In this document: positions 39,839 through 47,673 of the stretch, piece by piece
Layout of the letters: the number at the start of each line of letters is the position of its first letter
How positions within the stretch are numbered: the stretch's first letter is position 1
NCBI GenBank assembly: GCA_001767525.1
Contig: MELF01000042.1
Coordinates: forward strand, 13,680 to 75,552
Source of the DNA: Acidobacteria bacterium RIFCSPLOWO2_12_FULL_68_19
Lineage (GTDB): Bacteria > Acidobacteriota > Vicinamibacteria > Vicinamibacterales > UBA2999
Direction: 5' to 3'
Length of the DNA stretch: 61,873 nt
Made by a program: the position numbers and the translations under genes
Notes under the pieces: model-generated
Databases searched by the model: none
The model's input: only the letters and a program-made list of their open reading frames with translations
What the model was told of the DNA's origin: nothing

Positions 39839-41209
39839 TCAGGCGTCGGGCGGCAGTATCTGGGGCTCGCCGTAGCCGAGTGGCGCGAGGGAGGCGGCAA
39901 TCGCCTGATCATCGCCCACGACGAGGGTCGTCGCGCGCGCCCCGTCGACATAGCGCTCGGCGGCGCGGACCACCTCGCCCTGTTCCACCGCGTCGATGAG
40001 TGGGACGAACTCCTCGAAGTAGGTATCGGGCAGGTCGTAGAGCGCCAGCTGCGCGACCGACCGGGCCACTTGCTGCGCCGTCTCGAAGTTGCGTGCGTAG
40101 CCGCGCGTGAGCGACGCCCGTGCCAGCGCCATCTCCTCGTCCGACGGCGGCCGCGCGAGGTGGATCGCGTCGAACTCGGTGAGCGTGTCGCGGATCGCGT
40201 CGGCGGTCGCGGCGGTGTGCACGCTCGCCTGGAGCGCGAACGGAGCCACGCCGCGACGCCAATCGAAGCCGGTCCGCGCGCCGTAGGTATAGCCCTTCTC
40301 CTCGCGCAGGCGCAGGTTGATCCGGCTGACGAACTGACCGCCGAGCACCGCATTCATGACGAGCAGCGCCGGATAATCGGGCGTGTCGCGCCGCGCCGAC
40401 AGATGGCCGATGCGCAGCTCGGATTGCGCCGCGCCGGCGCGTGGCACGATCGCCAGCCGGCGCGGCAAGTCCGGCGGCTCGACGTTGGCCGCCTCGGTGC
40501 CCGTACTGTCCGGCGACCCGCTCGTCCAGCGGGAAAAGGCGCCGGCGGCCAGATCAAGAAGCCGCTCGTGCGAGAGCGGCCCCGCCAGCACGAACGTCGC
40601 GCGTGCCGGGCTGAAGACCCTGGAATGGAACTCCGCGACGCGCTCTGCGCGGCAGGCCCGCAGCGCCGGCTCGGTGCCGATCGGGAGGTGTCCGTACGGA
40701 TGATCGCCATACATCAGGAACAGGAAGGCGCGTTCGGCCACCGCGGGCGGCACGTCCTTCAATTGCCGCAGACGGTCGAGGCGAAGCGTCCGGACGCGGT
40801 CGAAATCGTGCTCCCGCAGGCTGGGTCGGATGAGGATGTCGGCAAGCAGCGACAGGCCGCGGTCGACGAAGTGCGAGAGCGCAGTGAGGCTGAACGAGGT
40901 GGCGTCGGGACCGACCTCCACGTCGTATTCGGCGCCCAACCGGGCGAAGCCCTCGGAGACGTCGATGGCGCTCAGGGGCCCGGTGCCTTCGTCCACCATG
41001 TCGGCGGTGATGGCCGCCAGACCTTCCTCGCCGGGCGGGTCGGCGCCGGCGCCGCCCCGAATCTGGAGGACGCACGACACCACCGGCATGGTGTGGTGCT
41101 CGATGGTGCGGACGAGGAGGCCGTTGGCGAGCCGGTGCCGGCCGACGACCGGAAACCGGAAGGGCGGATCAGGAGCGACCTCGGGCAGGTGGGAGCGATC
41201 CGCCGGCAT
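39839..41209 (-). CDS. M16 (pitrilysin)-family protein, inactive subunit
   Basis: The 456-aa protein keeps the M16 fold (HRLANGLLVRTIEHHTMPVV, GGAGADPPGEEGLAAITADM, GDHPYGHLPIGTEPAL, NLRLREEKGYTYGARTGFDW) but lacks the HxxEH zinc motif; the equivalent position reads EEGLAAITAD. The RxxxY-type substrate-binding motif (REEKGYTYG) is present. Such inactive subunits pair with an active M16 protein to make a heterodimeric peptidase. The active partner is the upstream gene, whose TGA overlaps this ATG by one base. Confidence 0.9.
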   Translation of the reverse strand: MPADRSHLPEVAPDPPFRFPVVGRHRLANGLLVRTIEHHTMPVVSCVLQIRGGAGADPPGEEGLAAITADMVDEGTGPLSAIDVSEGFARLGAEYDVEVGPDATSFSLTALSHFVDRGLSLLADILIRPSLREHDFDRVRTLRLDRLRQLKDVPPAVAERAFLFLMYGDHPYGHLPIGTEPALRACRAERVAEFHSRVFSPARATFVLAGPLSHERLLDLAAGAFSRWTSGSPDSTGTEAANVEPPDLPRRLAIVPRAGAAQSELRIGHLSARRDTPDYPALLVMNAVLGGQFVSRINLRLREEKGYTYGARTGFDWRRGVAPFALQASVHTAATADAIRDTLTEFDAIHLARPPSDEEMALARASLTRGYARNFETAQQVARSVAQLALYDLPDTYFEEFVPLIDAVEQGEVVRAAERYVDGARATTLVVGDDQAIAASLAPLGYGEPQILPPDA

Positions 41210-42558
41210 CAGCAGACCGACACCGGCTCGGAGCCGGCCAGGGCGAGCGACGGCTGGCCGCGCGGCACCACGCTCAGCACGACCCGCCGGTCGAGCCGGA
41301 GATGCCGCTGCATCGCCCCACGCACCGATTCCGATGTGGCGGAGCGATAGCGTGCGAGGTCGGTGGAAAAATATCCGGGATCACCGCGATACACGTTGTA
41401 CGCGTTCAGTTGATCCGATTTCCCTCCGAACCCGCCAACCGTCTGCAGGCGGTACATGAAGTGGGCTTCGGTCTGCGCGCGGGCCCGGTCCATTTCCGCC
41501 CCCGACGGCCCCTCGTCTGTCGTCCGCCGCAGCTCGAGATCGATGAGCGTCGTGATGTCGGTGAGCGGCTGGCCGGGGGCGGCCGTGGCGACCAGCAGGA
41601 AAAAGCTCGACAGCTCGCGGGAATTCTGGTGCGCCGACACATCGAGCGCGACACGACGCTCGTAGACCAGCGTGCGGTACAGCCGCGAGGTCTTGCCGTT
41701 GGCGAGCAGATCGGCCGATAGGTCCAGATCGGCGTCTCCGTCCTCGAAGATGGCCGGCGAATGCCAGGCCATGTAGATGCGCGGCAGCTCGACGCGGTCC
41801 TCGAGCAGCAGGCGCACCTCCCGGCCCACCGCCGCGGCGGAAGAGGGAGGGGCCGGGCCTGGACGCGCGCCCGCCGGCAGCTCGCCGAAGTAGTGGTTCG
41901 CCAGCTCGAAAGCGCGGCCCGCGTCGAGGTCGCCTGCAAGCGTCAGCGACGCGTTCGCCGGGTGGTAGTAGGTGCGGAAGAACTCACGGACGTCTTCCAG
42001 CCGCATCGCCCGCAGGTCGTCCGCCCCGCCTATCGTGAGCCAGTGATAGGGGTGGTCCTCGGGATAGAGCGCCGCCGCAATCGCCATCAGCGCGAGCCCG
42101 TAGGGCCGGTTCTCGTAGTTCTGGCGCCGCTCGTTCAGCACGACGTCGCGCTGCGTCTGGAAGCGCTGTTCGGTCACGGCGGGCAGCAGGTACCCCATGC
42201 GATCGGATTCGAGCCAGAGGGCGAGATCGAGGGCGCCGGTCGGCACCACTTCCCAGTAGTTGGTCCGATCGGTGTTGGTGGAGCCGTTCAGGACGGCGCC
42301 CGCGCGCTGGAGCGGCGGAAAGTACCCCGTGTCGTGATGCGCGGAGCCCTCGAACATCAGGTGCTCGAAGAGGTGGGCGAAGCCGGTGCGGCCGGGACGC
42401 TCGTTCCTGGAACCAACGTGATACCACACGTTGAGGGCGACGATCGGCACGTGATGGTCCTCGTGCACGATGACGTCGAGGCCGTTGGCGAGCGTGTGCT
42501 TGACGAACGGAAGCGAGGCGTCGGCTTCGCGCCCCCCTTGCGCTGCAGCCTGGGTCAC
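41209..42558 (-). CDS. M16 (pitrilysin)-family zinc peptidase, active subunit
   Basis: The 449-aa protein starts at GTG 42558, overlapping the stop of the PhnD-like gene (GTGA). The zinc motif is intact: GFAHLFEHLMFEG gives His62, Glu65 and His66, with the distal Glu in NERRQNYENRPYG. Family-typical KHTLANGLDVIVHEDHHVPI precedes it. No signal peptide is visible with this start, though many processing peptidases of this type are periplasmic. It forms a coupled active/inactive pair with the downstream gene and would degrade or process peptides. Confidence 0.92.
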   Translation of the reverse strand: MTQAAAQGGREADASLPFVKHTLANGLDVIVHEDHHVPIVALNVWYHVGSRNERPGRTGFAHLFEHLMFEGSAHHDTGYFPPLQRAGAVLNGSTNTDRTNYWEVVPTGALDLALWLESDRMGYLLPAVTEQRFQTQRDVVLNERRQNYENRPYGLALMAIAAALYPEDHPYHWLTIGGADDLRAMRLEDVREFFRTYYHPANASLTLAGDLDAGRAFELANHYFGELPAGARPGPAPPSSAAAVGREVRLLLEDRVELPRIYMAWHSPAIFEDGDADLDLSADLLANGKTSRLYRTLVYERRVALDVSAHQNSRELSSFFLLVATAAPGQPLTDITTLIDLELRRTTDEGPSGAEMDRARAQTEAHFMYRLQTVGGFGGKSDQLNAYNVYRGDPGYFSTDLARYRSATSESVRGAMQRHLRLDRRVVLSVVPRGQPSLALAGSEPVSVC

Positions 42559-43505
42559 CGCGGCCGCTCGGTGAACTGGAGGTTGGTGGCCTGGAGCGAC
42601 CGGTGGAGCGACGCCAGGTGCTCCGCCGCGGTCGCCGGCTGGAACCGGACGAAGATGCCCGACGTGAAACGGCGCATCAACTGGCGGTGCTGCTCGTCGC
42701 CGAGCGCCATGAGCGCCTCGCGGAGCCGGGACCGGAGCGGCTCCTTCAGCGTCTTGCCGAAGACCACCGCGTGCGACGGAATGGGTCCCTGAGAATCGAT
42801 CACACGCGTGGACGCAAGCACCTCGTTGTAGAGCGCCTCGGGCACGTCGCCGGCGATCACGGTGGCGTCGACCTGGCCGGACTCGAGCGCCTGCCACGCC
42901 TGTGTGTAACCCCCGGCGAACAGCACCTGTCCGAAGAACTGCTCCGGGTCGGCTTCGTCTTCTCCTGGCGTCACGTGGCCGAGCGCGACGAGCCTGGCCA
43001 TCGGCATCACGTAACCGGACGTCGACAGCGGGCTTGGAAACGCCACCCGTCGACCCTTGAGGTCGGCGAGCGACGTGTACCCACTGCCGGGCATCACGAC
43101 CCAGTACGAGTAGTAGAAAGGCCGCTCGACGCTTTCGCGATCGATGAGTACCTGCCGCACCTCGGCGAGGACGACCTCGGCGCCGGCGTGCTTCTCGGCG
43201 AGGGCTGCCGGCCACGCGCTCATGAACGCCGCGTCGGCCTCACCGGAGCGCAGCGCCTCGATGACCCCCGAGAAGAGCGTCGGGACGCTCAATTCCACAT
43301 CGACGTTCGGGAGCCTGGCCTCGAGAAACCGCTCCAGCTCCTCCGACTCGGCGGCCAGTTGTTCGGCGGTGGCCGTCGGTTGCACCGCGATGACCAGCCG
43401 CTCGGTCGCGACCCGCTCCGCTCCACCGCAGCCGGCGGCCAGCACGACCCCCAGCACCGCCGCCATCGCGCTGCGATGCCCCCTTCCTCCCGTTGCGTCA
43501 GCCAT
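42555..43505 (-). CDS. PhnD/SsuA-like periplasmic substrate-binding lipoprotein
   Basis: The 316-aa protein starts at ATG 43505 (GTG 43529 is an alternative). The signal has lipobox LAAGC. The PhnD-type type-2 binding fold is visible: LVIAVQPTATAEQLAAESEE, VPTLFSGVIEALRSGEADAAFM, SYWVVMPGSGYTSLADLKGRRVAFPSPLSTSGYVMP, GGYTQAWQALESGQVDATVI and IPSHAVVFGKTL. Family members bind phosphonates, phosphite or related anions for ABC import, but no permease or ATPase is near. Coupling to M16 peptidases suggests a different ligand, possibly peptide-related. It diverges from the Fur-box operon. Confidence 0.85.
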   Translation of the reverse strand: MADATGGRGHRSAMAAVLGVVLAAGCGGAERVATERLVIAVQPTATAEQLAAESEELERFLEARLPNVDVELSVPTLFSGVIEALRSGEADAAFMSAWPAALAEKHAGAEVVLAEVRQVLIDRESVERPFYYSYWVVMPGSGYTSLADLKGRRVAFPSPLSTSGYVMPMARLVALGHVTPGEDEADPEQFFGQVLFAGGYTQAWQALESGQVDATVIAGDVPEALYNEVLASTRVIDSQGPIPSHAVVFGKTLKEPLRSRLREALMALGDEQHRQLMRRFTSGIFVRFQPATAAEHLASLHRSLQATNLQFTERPR

Positions 43506-43619
43506 GACCGTTGTTCTCTTTCGTGTCACGTGCGGCTCGGTCGTGATCCTATCGCGGGCGGGACGACGTTTTTCTGCTTGACCCGCCCGAGAAGTCGGTT
43601 ATAAACTCGGATGTGAAAG

Positions 43620-43634
43620 TGAGACTCAGTCTCA
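43620..43634. promoter_or_regulatory. Fur-box-like 7-1-7 dyad
   Basis: TGAGACT-C-AGTCTCA is a perfect 7-1-7 inverted repeat that keeps the key positions of the Fur consensus TGATAATNATTATCA. It lies 46 bp before the porin GTG at 43680 and 115 bp from the divergent PhnD-like start, in an AT-richer patch. Iron-dependent repression of the downstream flavin/porin operon is the natural reading. Confidence 0.65.
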
Positions 43635-43679
43635 GTATCGTTTCATTCTAATTCATTCGCGTGGACTTGGAGTCATCCC

Positions 43680-45071
43680 GTGCCGCACCGTCTTCTCGTT
43701 CCTGTCATTCCGGCCACCGTGTTCCTGCTGGCATTGTCCAGCGCCCCGGCTGTTGCTCAGCAGGCCGACGCCGCCGCTGACCGCGGGCCTGCCTCCGCAA
43801 CCACCGACTCCTCTGCCGTCCCGGCTCGTGCAGAGACCGGATCGACAGGTCCAGAACCCGCCGCCCAGGGCCAGGCGCAGATCGACGAGCTCCAGCGCCG
43901 CATCGATCTCCTCGCGGCGGAAGTCGAGAAGCTGCGGAGCGGCGAAGCGCCCCGAGTGGAGCTGACCGAAGCGCGGCGCCGCTCGCTCGGGCTTGCGCCG
44001 TCTGCCGCGGCCACCTACCGGCGGGCGACCGAAGGGGTGTCGCTTGCCGGCTACGGCGAGATGCTGCTCGAGAACTTCGCGAGCGAGAACGAGGCGGGAA
44101 GGGGCGGAGCGCCGACCACGCGCCTCGACTTCCTGCGGGCGATTCTCTACGCGGGCTACCGCTTCAACGACAAGTTCCTGTTCAACTCGGAGATTGAAAT
44201 CGAGCACTCCAACGAGACTTCGGTCGAGTTCGCGTACGTCGATTACCTCGCCAATGACAATCTCGCGCTCCGCGGCGGCATGCTGCTGCTGCCGCTCGGC
44301 CTCACCAACGAGTTCCACGAACCGACCGTGTTCATCGGCGCCAGACGTCCGGAAACGGAGCAGCGCATCATTCCGAGCACGTGGCGGGAGAACGGCGCGG
44401 GCGTGCTCGGCTCGGCCGGCATGGTGAACTTCCGCGCGTATGTCACCAACGGTCTTCGTGGCGCCGCGTTCACGTCGGCGGGTCTGCGGAGCGGACGGCA
44501 AAAGGGGGCAAATGCGCTCGCCGCGAATCTCGCCGTTTCCGGTCGCGTCGATGTGACGCCGGTCCCGGGAATCTTCGGCGGGATCGGCTTCTACAACGGC
44601 GGGTCGGGCCAGGAACAGGTGCTGCTCGACGGCGCCCGTCTCGACGTGGGCACCACGATCGTCGAAGTGCACGGCCAGGCGCAGCTGCGCGGATGGGACC
44701 TGCGCGCCCTGTTCGCCGACGCCACGGTCGACGAGGCCGGCGCCGTCAGCCGCGCCCTGCGGCTGCCGGCGACGGCGCCGATCGCCGAGACGATGCGGGG
44801 CGGATATCTGCAGGCGGGGTACAACGTCCTCTCGCAGGTCGCCACCGAGATCGCGGCCGTGCCGTACGTGCGGTACGAGCGCGTGAACACGCAGCATCGT
44901 ATTCCCGCCGGGTTCACCCGCGATCTCACCCGCGACGGCAGACTCGTGACGCTGGGCGTCGAAGTGAAGCCGATCCCGAACGTAGTCATCAAGACCGACT
45001 ACCAGTGGGTCTCCAATGCGGCGAACACCGGACGCAACCAGTTCAATGTCAACCTCGGCTACGCCTTCTGA
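43680..45071 (+). CDS. Outer-membrane porin-like protein
   Basis: The 463-aa protein starts at GTG 43680 with a signal peptide (residues 1-27, ending AVAQQ). It then has a short coiled coil (QIDELQRRIDLLAAEVEKL) and a beta-barrel with alternating aromatic strands: SLAGYGEMLLENFAS, AILYAGYRFNDKFLFNSEIEIEH, FAYVDYLANDNLALRGGMLLLPLG. The last residue is Phe (NVNLGYAF), as needed for BAM recognition. The coiled coil plus barrel recalls OprP/OprO-like or DUF3573-type porins. It is first in the Fur-box operon, one base before the FMN-binding gene, so it may admit the system's metal or substrate. Confidence 0.85.
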   Translation: MPHRLLVPVIPATVFLLALSSAPAVAQQADAAADRGPASATTDSSAVPARAETGSTGPEPAAQGQAQIDELQRRIDLLAAEVEKLRSGEAPRVELTEARRRSLGLAPSAAATYRRATEGVSLAGYGEMLLENFASENEAGRGGAPTTRLDFLRAILYAGYRFNDKFLFNSEIEIEHSNETSVEFAYVDYLANDNLALRGGMLLLPLGLTNEFHEPTVFIGARRPETEQRIIPSTWRENGAGVLGSAGMVNFRAYVTNGLRGAAFTSAGLRSGRQKGANALAANLAVSGRVDVTPVPGIFGGIGFYNGGSGQEQVLLDGARLDVGTTIVEVHGQAQLRGWDLRALFADATVDEAGAVSRALRLPATAPIAETMRGGYLQAGYNVLSQVATEIAAVPYVRYERVNTQHRIPAGFTRDLTRDGRLVTLGVEVKPIPNVVIKTDYQWVSNAANTGRNQFNVNLGYAF

Positions 45072-45072
45072 C

Positions 45073-45609
45073 ATGCGGCGTCGCCTCTCCATGGTCGGCA
45101 TCGGGCTCGCGGTCGCGGCTGTGCCCCTCGAGGCGCAGGGAATCAGCCGCGACGAGGCGCTCGCCGGCGTCTACCCTGGCGCGCAGGTCCGCTCCGAGCA
45201 GGTATTCCTGACGGCGGCGCAGATGAAGCAGGTGGCGGCCGCCGCAGGCATCGACGTCCCGTCGCCGCTCGTGGCCCGGTATATCGCCTCGCGCGGCGGC
45301 AGGCCCGTCGGCCGCGCCTATGTCGACACCCACATCGTGCGGACCAAGAAGGAAAGCCTGCTGATTTCGCTCGATGCGGACGGCCGTTTGCTGCGCATCG
45401 ACGTCACGGCCTTCCTCGAGCCGCCGGAATACCGCGCCTCCGAGCCGTGGCTGCGTCAATACCGGGGGCGGGAGCTCTCCGACGACCTCGGGCTCAACCG
45501 CGCGATCCGGCCGATTGCCGGAGCCACGCTGACCGCCCGCGCCACCAATGCCGCGGCGCGGCGCGTGCTCGCCATCGATCATGTCCTTACGGGAGAACAC
45601 GACCAATGA
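45073..45609 (+). CDS. Exported FMN-binding-domain protein (ApbE flavinylation target)
   Basis: The 178-aa protein has a signal peptide (residues 1-22, ending LEAQG) and one FMN_bind domain: YVDTHIVRTKKESLLISLDADGRLLRIDV, then RPIAGATLTARATNAA. The GATLT segment (150-154) is the ApbE flavin-attachment motif, with Thr154 as the expected acceptor; the usual Ser/Asp before Gly is Ala here. Such domains carry covalent FMN and relay electrons in the periplasm. ApbE is encoded two genes downstream and the next gene encodes a His-rich membrane protein, together a flavin-based electron-transfer unit. It overlaps the next gene by 4 bp. Confidence 0.9.
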   Translation: MRRRLSMVGIGLAVAAVPLEAQGISRDEALAGVYPGAQVRSEQVFLTAAQMKQVAAAAGIDVPSPLVARYIASRGGRPVGRAYVDTHIVRTKKESLLISLDADGRLLRIDVTAFLEPPEYRASEPWLRQYRGRELSDDLGLNRAIRPIAGATLTARATNAAARRVLAIDHVLTGEHDQ

Positions 45610-46079
45610 AGCGCTGGGAACGCTGGAGCATGAACAGCCTGTCGGCCATCGTAGGCGTGACCGGCTTCCTCTACCTGTGGATGAAGTACTTCACGGATCC
45701 ACCGGACCCGTTTGCCGTGGTGAACCACCCGTGGCAGACGGCGGTGCTGAACCTGCACGTGATTGCCTCGCCACTCTTCATCCTGGTCTTCGGGATCGTG
45801 TTCAACTCGCACGTGATGAAGAAGCTCGGAGCGCCGAAGCTGCCGAACCGGACGTCGGGGTACGTGTCGCTCGGGAGCTTTGCCGTGATGGCGTTTTCCG
45901 GGTATCTGCTCCAGATCACGATGCACGAGTGGTGGCTGCAGGCGCTCGTCGTCACGCACGTCGCCAGCGGTGCCGTGTTCTCCCTCGTGTACGGCGTCCA
46001 TCTCCTCATCATGCTTCGGCTCGCCCGGGCACGAGACCGTCAGGGGTCGGTCGCCTTGGAGGTCGCGTGGGGCGACTGA
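45606..46079 (+). CDS. Small four-helix membrane protein, candidate cytochrome b-like
   Basis: The 157-aa protein has four hydrophobic segments at about 12-27, 46-67, 86-105 and 112-138. Histidines fall in or near helices (His51, His69, His107, His118, His132), a spacing that could ligate two haems, as in PepSY-TM or DUF4405-type cytochromes. It would carry electrons from the quinone pool or cytosol to the flavinylated protein encoded just upstream (4-bp overlap). No exact family is recognised. It overlaps the apbE gene by 13 bp. Confidence 0.75.
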   Translation: MKRWERWSMNSLSAIVGVTGFLYLWMKYFTDPPDPFAVVNHPWQTAVLNLHVIASPLFILVFGIVFNSHVMKKLGAPKLPNRTSGYVSLGSFAVMAFSGYLLQITMHEWWLQALVVTHVASGAVFSLVYGVHLLIMLRLARARDRQGSVALEVAWGD

Positions 46080-47062
46080 CCGCGCTGCTCGTCGTCGTCG
46101 CGTGCTGCACGGCATCGGCGGACGGTCCTCGCGGCGAGCTGGTCACGCGTGACGTGTACCTGATGGGAACGCGCGCGCGGCTGGCGACGCCCGACCCGAC
46201 CCGCGAGCGGGGGCTCGCGACGCTCGCCACCGCGCTCGACGTACTGGAGCGCGCCGAGCGGGAGCTCAGCACGTGGCGCGAGTCGAGCGCCATCTCCGCT
46301 CTGAACCGTCATCCCGTTGGAGTGCCCTGGCATGCCGGTCCCACCCTCTGCCGCACCTTCGAGGAAGTGTGGCGCTGGCATGCGGCCTCCGGAGGCGCAT
46401 TCGATCCCGCCATCGGGCGGCTGCTCGCGGCGTGGGACGTGCACGGCGACGGTGCGATCCCCGCGCCTCCGGCGCGGGCCCGGGCATCGGCGGCATCGGG
46501 CCTGGCGCTGCTCGCCTTCGACCGTACCAAGTGCACCCTGACCAGGCAGGGCGACGTCGCGATCGATGTCGGGGCGTTCGGCAAGGGCGAGGCGCTCGAC
46601 CGAATCGAAGCGGCTCTCGGCAACGTGCCATGGATGGTGGACCTGGGCGGTCAGATCTCGGTTGGCGGCGTCGGGCCCCAGGAGGGATGGACCGTGGCGA
46701 TCGCCCATCCCTGCCGTCGCGACCAACCATACCTGCACGTGCAGCTCCGGGACGGGTCGCTCGCGACGAGCGGCGGATCCGAGCGCGACATCACCGTAGA
46801 CGGCATCCGCATCTCGCACATCTTCGATCCGCGCACGGGCCGGCCGGCGTCCTTCGACGGATCCGTGAGCGTGTGGCATAGGAGCGGGCTCGCCGCCGAT
46901 GCGCTGTCGACCGCCTTGTTCGTGATGGGGCCGGAGGAAGGGTTGCGGTGGGCCGAGTCGCGTGGGATTGCTGCGATCTATCTGATTCCAGAGCACGGAA
47001 CCGTGCGCATGGCGGTCTCACCCGCGTTCCGGAACCGTTTCGGACGTCTCCAGGGCAACTGA
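46067..47062 (+). CDS. apbE: ApbE-type FAD:protein FMN transferase
   Basis: The 331-aa protein starts at GTG 46067 with TTGGAGG upstream. A signal peptide ends near ASADG. ApbE marks: YLMGTRARLATPD, LSTWRESSAISALNR, GGAFDPAIGRLLAAWDVHG, VAIDVGAFGKGEALDRI, WMVDLGGQISVGG, SLATSGGSERD, ISHIFDPRTGRPA and ADALSTALFVMGPEEGL (Mg-binding Asp region). It transfers FMN from FAD to a Ser/Thr in the periplasm. The obvious substrate is the FMN-binding protein encoded two genes upstream in the same Fur-box operon. Confidence 0.93.
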   Translation: MGRLTALLVVVACCTASADGPRGELVTRDVYLMGTRARLATPDPTRERGLATLATALDVLERAERELSTWRESSAISALNRHPVGVPWHAGPTLCRTFEEVWRWHAASGGAFDPAIGRLLAAWDVHGDGAIPAPPARARASAASGLALLAFDRTKCTLTRQGDVAIDVGAFGKGEALDRIEAALGNVPWMVDLGGQISVGGVGPQEGWTVAIAHPCRRDQPYLHVQLRDGSLATSGGSERDITVDGIRISHIFDPRTGRPASFDGSVSVWHRSGLAADALSTALFVMGPEEGLRWAESRGIAAIYLIPEHGTVRMAVSPAFRNRFGRLQGN

Positions 47063-47144
47063 AAGGCCCTTGCCACTCCTCAGCAACCGGCATCCCTTGA
47101 CAGGAGATCCGCGCCGCGCCCAGGATCAGGGCTGGGTCGAATAG

Positions 47145-47567
47145 ATGCGACGACTCCACGCCCATCTGCGCGTGCTTGCAGTGGCTGCGCTGCTCTTCCA
47201 GGCCGCGGCCGCCGTGCTGGGGCCCCTTCGCGTGTGCTGGAGCGACGGACACACGCACGGTGGCGCGGCGGAGTGTCCGATGCACGATCGCTCCGAGCAG
47301 CAACCGGCGCATCACGCCCATCATGCACACGACCACGGCTCTCTTGCGACCGGTGCGGCCAGCGGCGCACAACAGGTGACGTGCAGGTGTTCGGACGATC
47401 CCGCGGCTCCGTATGTCGGTCCAGCCGCCGTGGTGACGGCGGCGGTGGCCGTGCCGCGATCGACCGAGACGATGTCGATACGGATTGCCGGACAACCCTG
47501 GCCTGCGCAGGTCTGGCCCTCGCTTCTCTCCCCTCCGCCTCGCTCCACGCTCTCCACCCTGGTTTAG
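47145..47567 (+). CDS. Small exported His-rich protein
   Basis: The 140-aa protein has a signal-like N-terminus (LRVLAVAALLFQAAAAVLGP). It contains a His-rich stretch HDRSEQQPAHHAHHAHDHGS plus Cys residues (VCWSDGH, ECPMH, VTCRCSD), a typical metal-binding composition. No family is recognised. It lies between apbE and a TonB receptor that itself has a His/Asp-rich loop, which suggests handling of a transition metal such as iron, zinc or nickel in the periplasm. Confidence 0.65.
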   Translation: MRRLHAHLRVLAVAALLFQAAAAVLGPLRVCWSDGHTHGGAAECPMHDRSEQQPAHHAHHAHDHGSLATGAASGAQQVTCRCSDDPAAPYVGPAAVVTAAVAVPRSTETMSIRIAGQPWPAQVWPSLLSPPPRSTLSTLV

Positions 47568-47673
47568 CAACGTCGGACTTGTGCGGCTGCGGGGCGCTTC
47601 GTCGTGCGAGGCGCGTGCCCGTGCACACGTCCGCCGTCCTGGAAGAGGGATTCCGTCCGAGGAGAAGCGAGCA

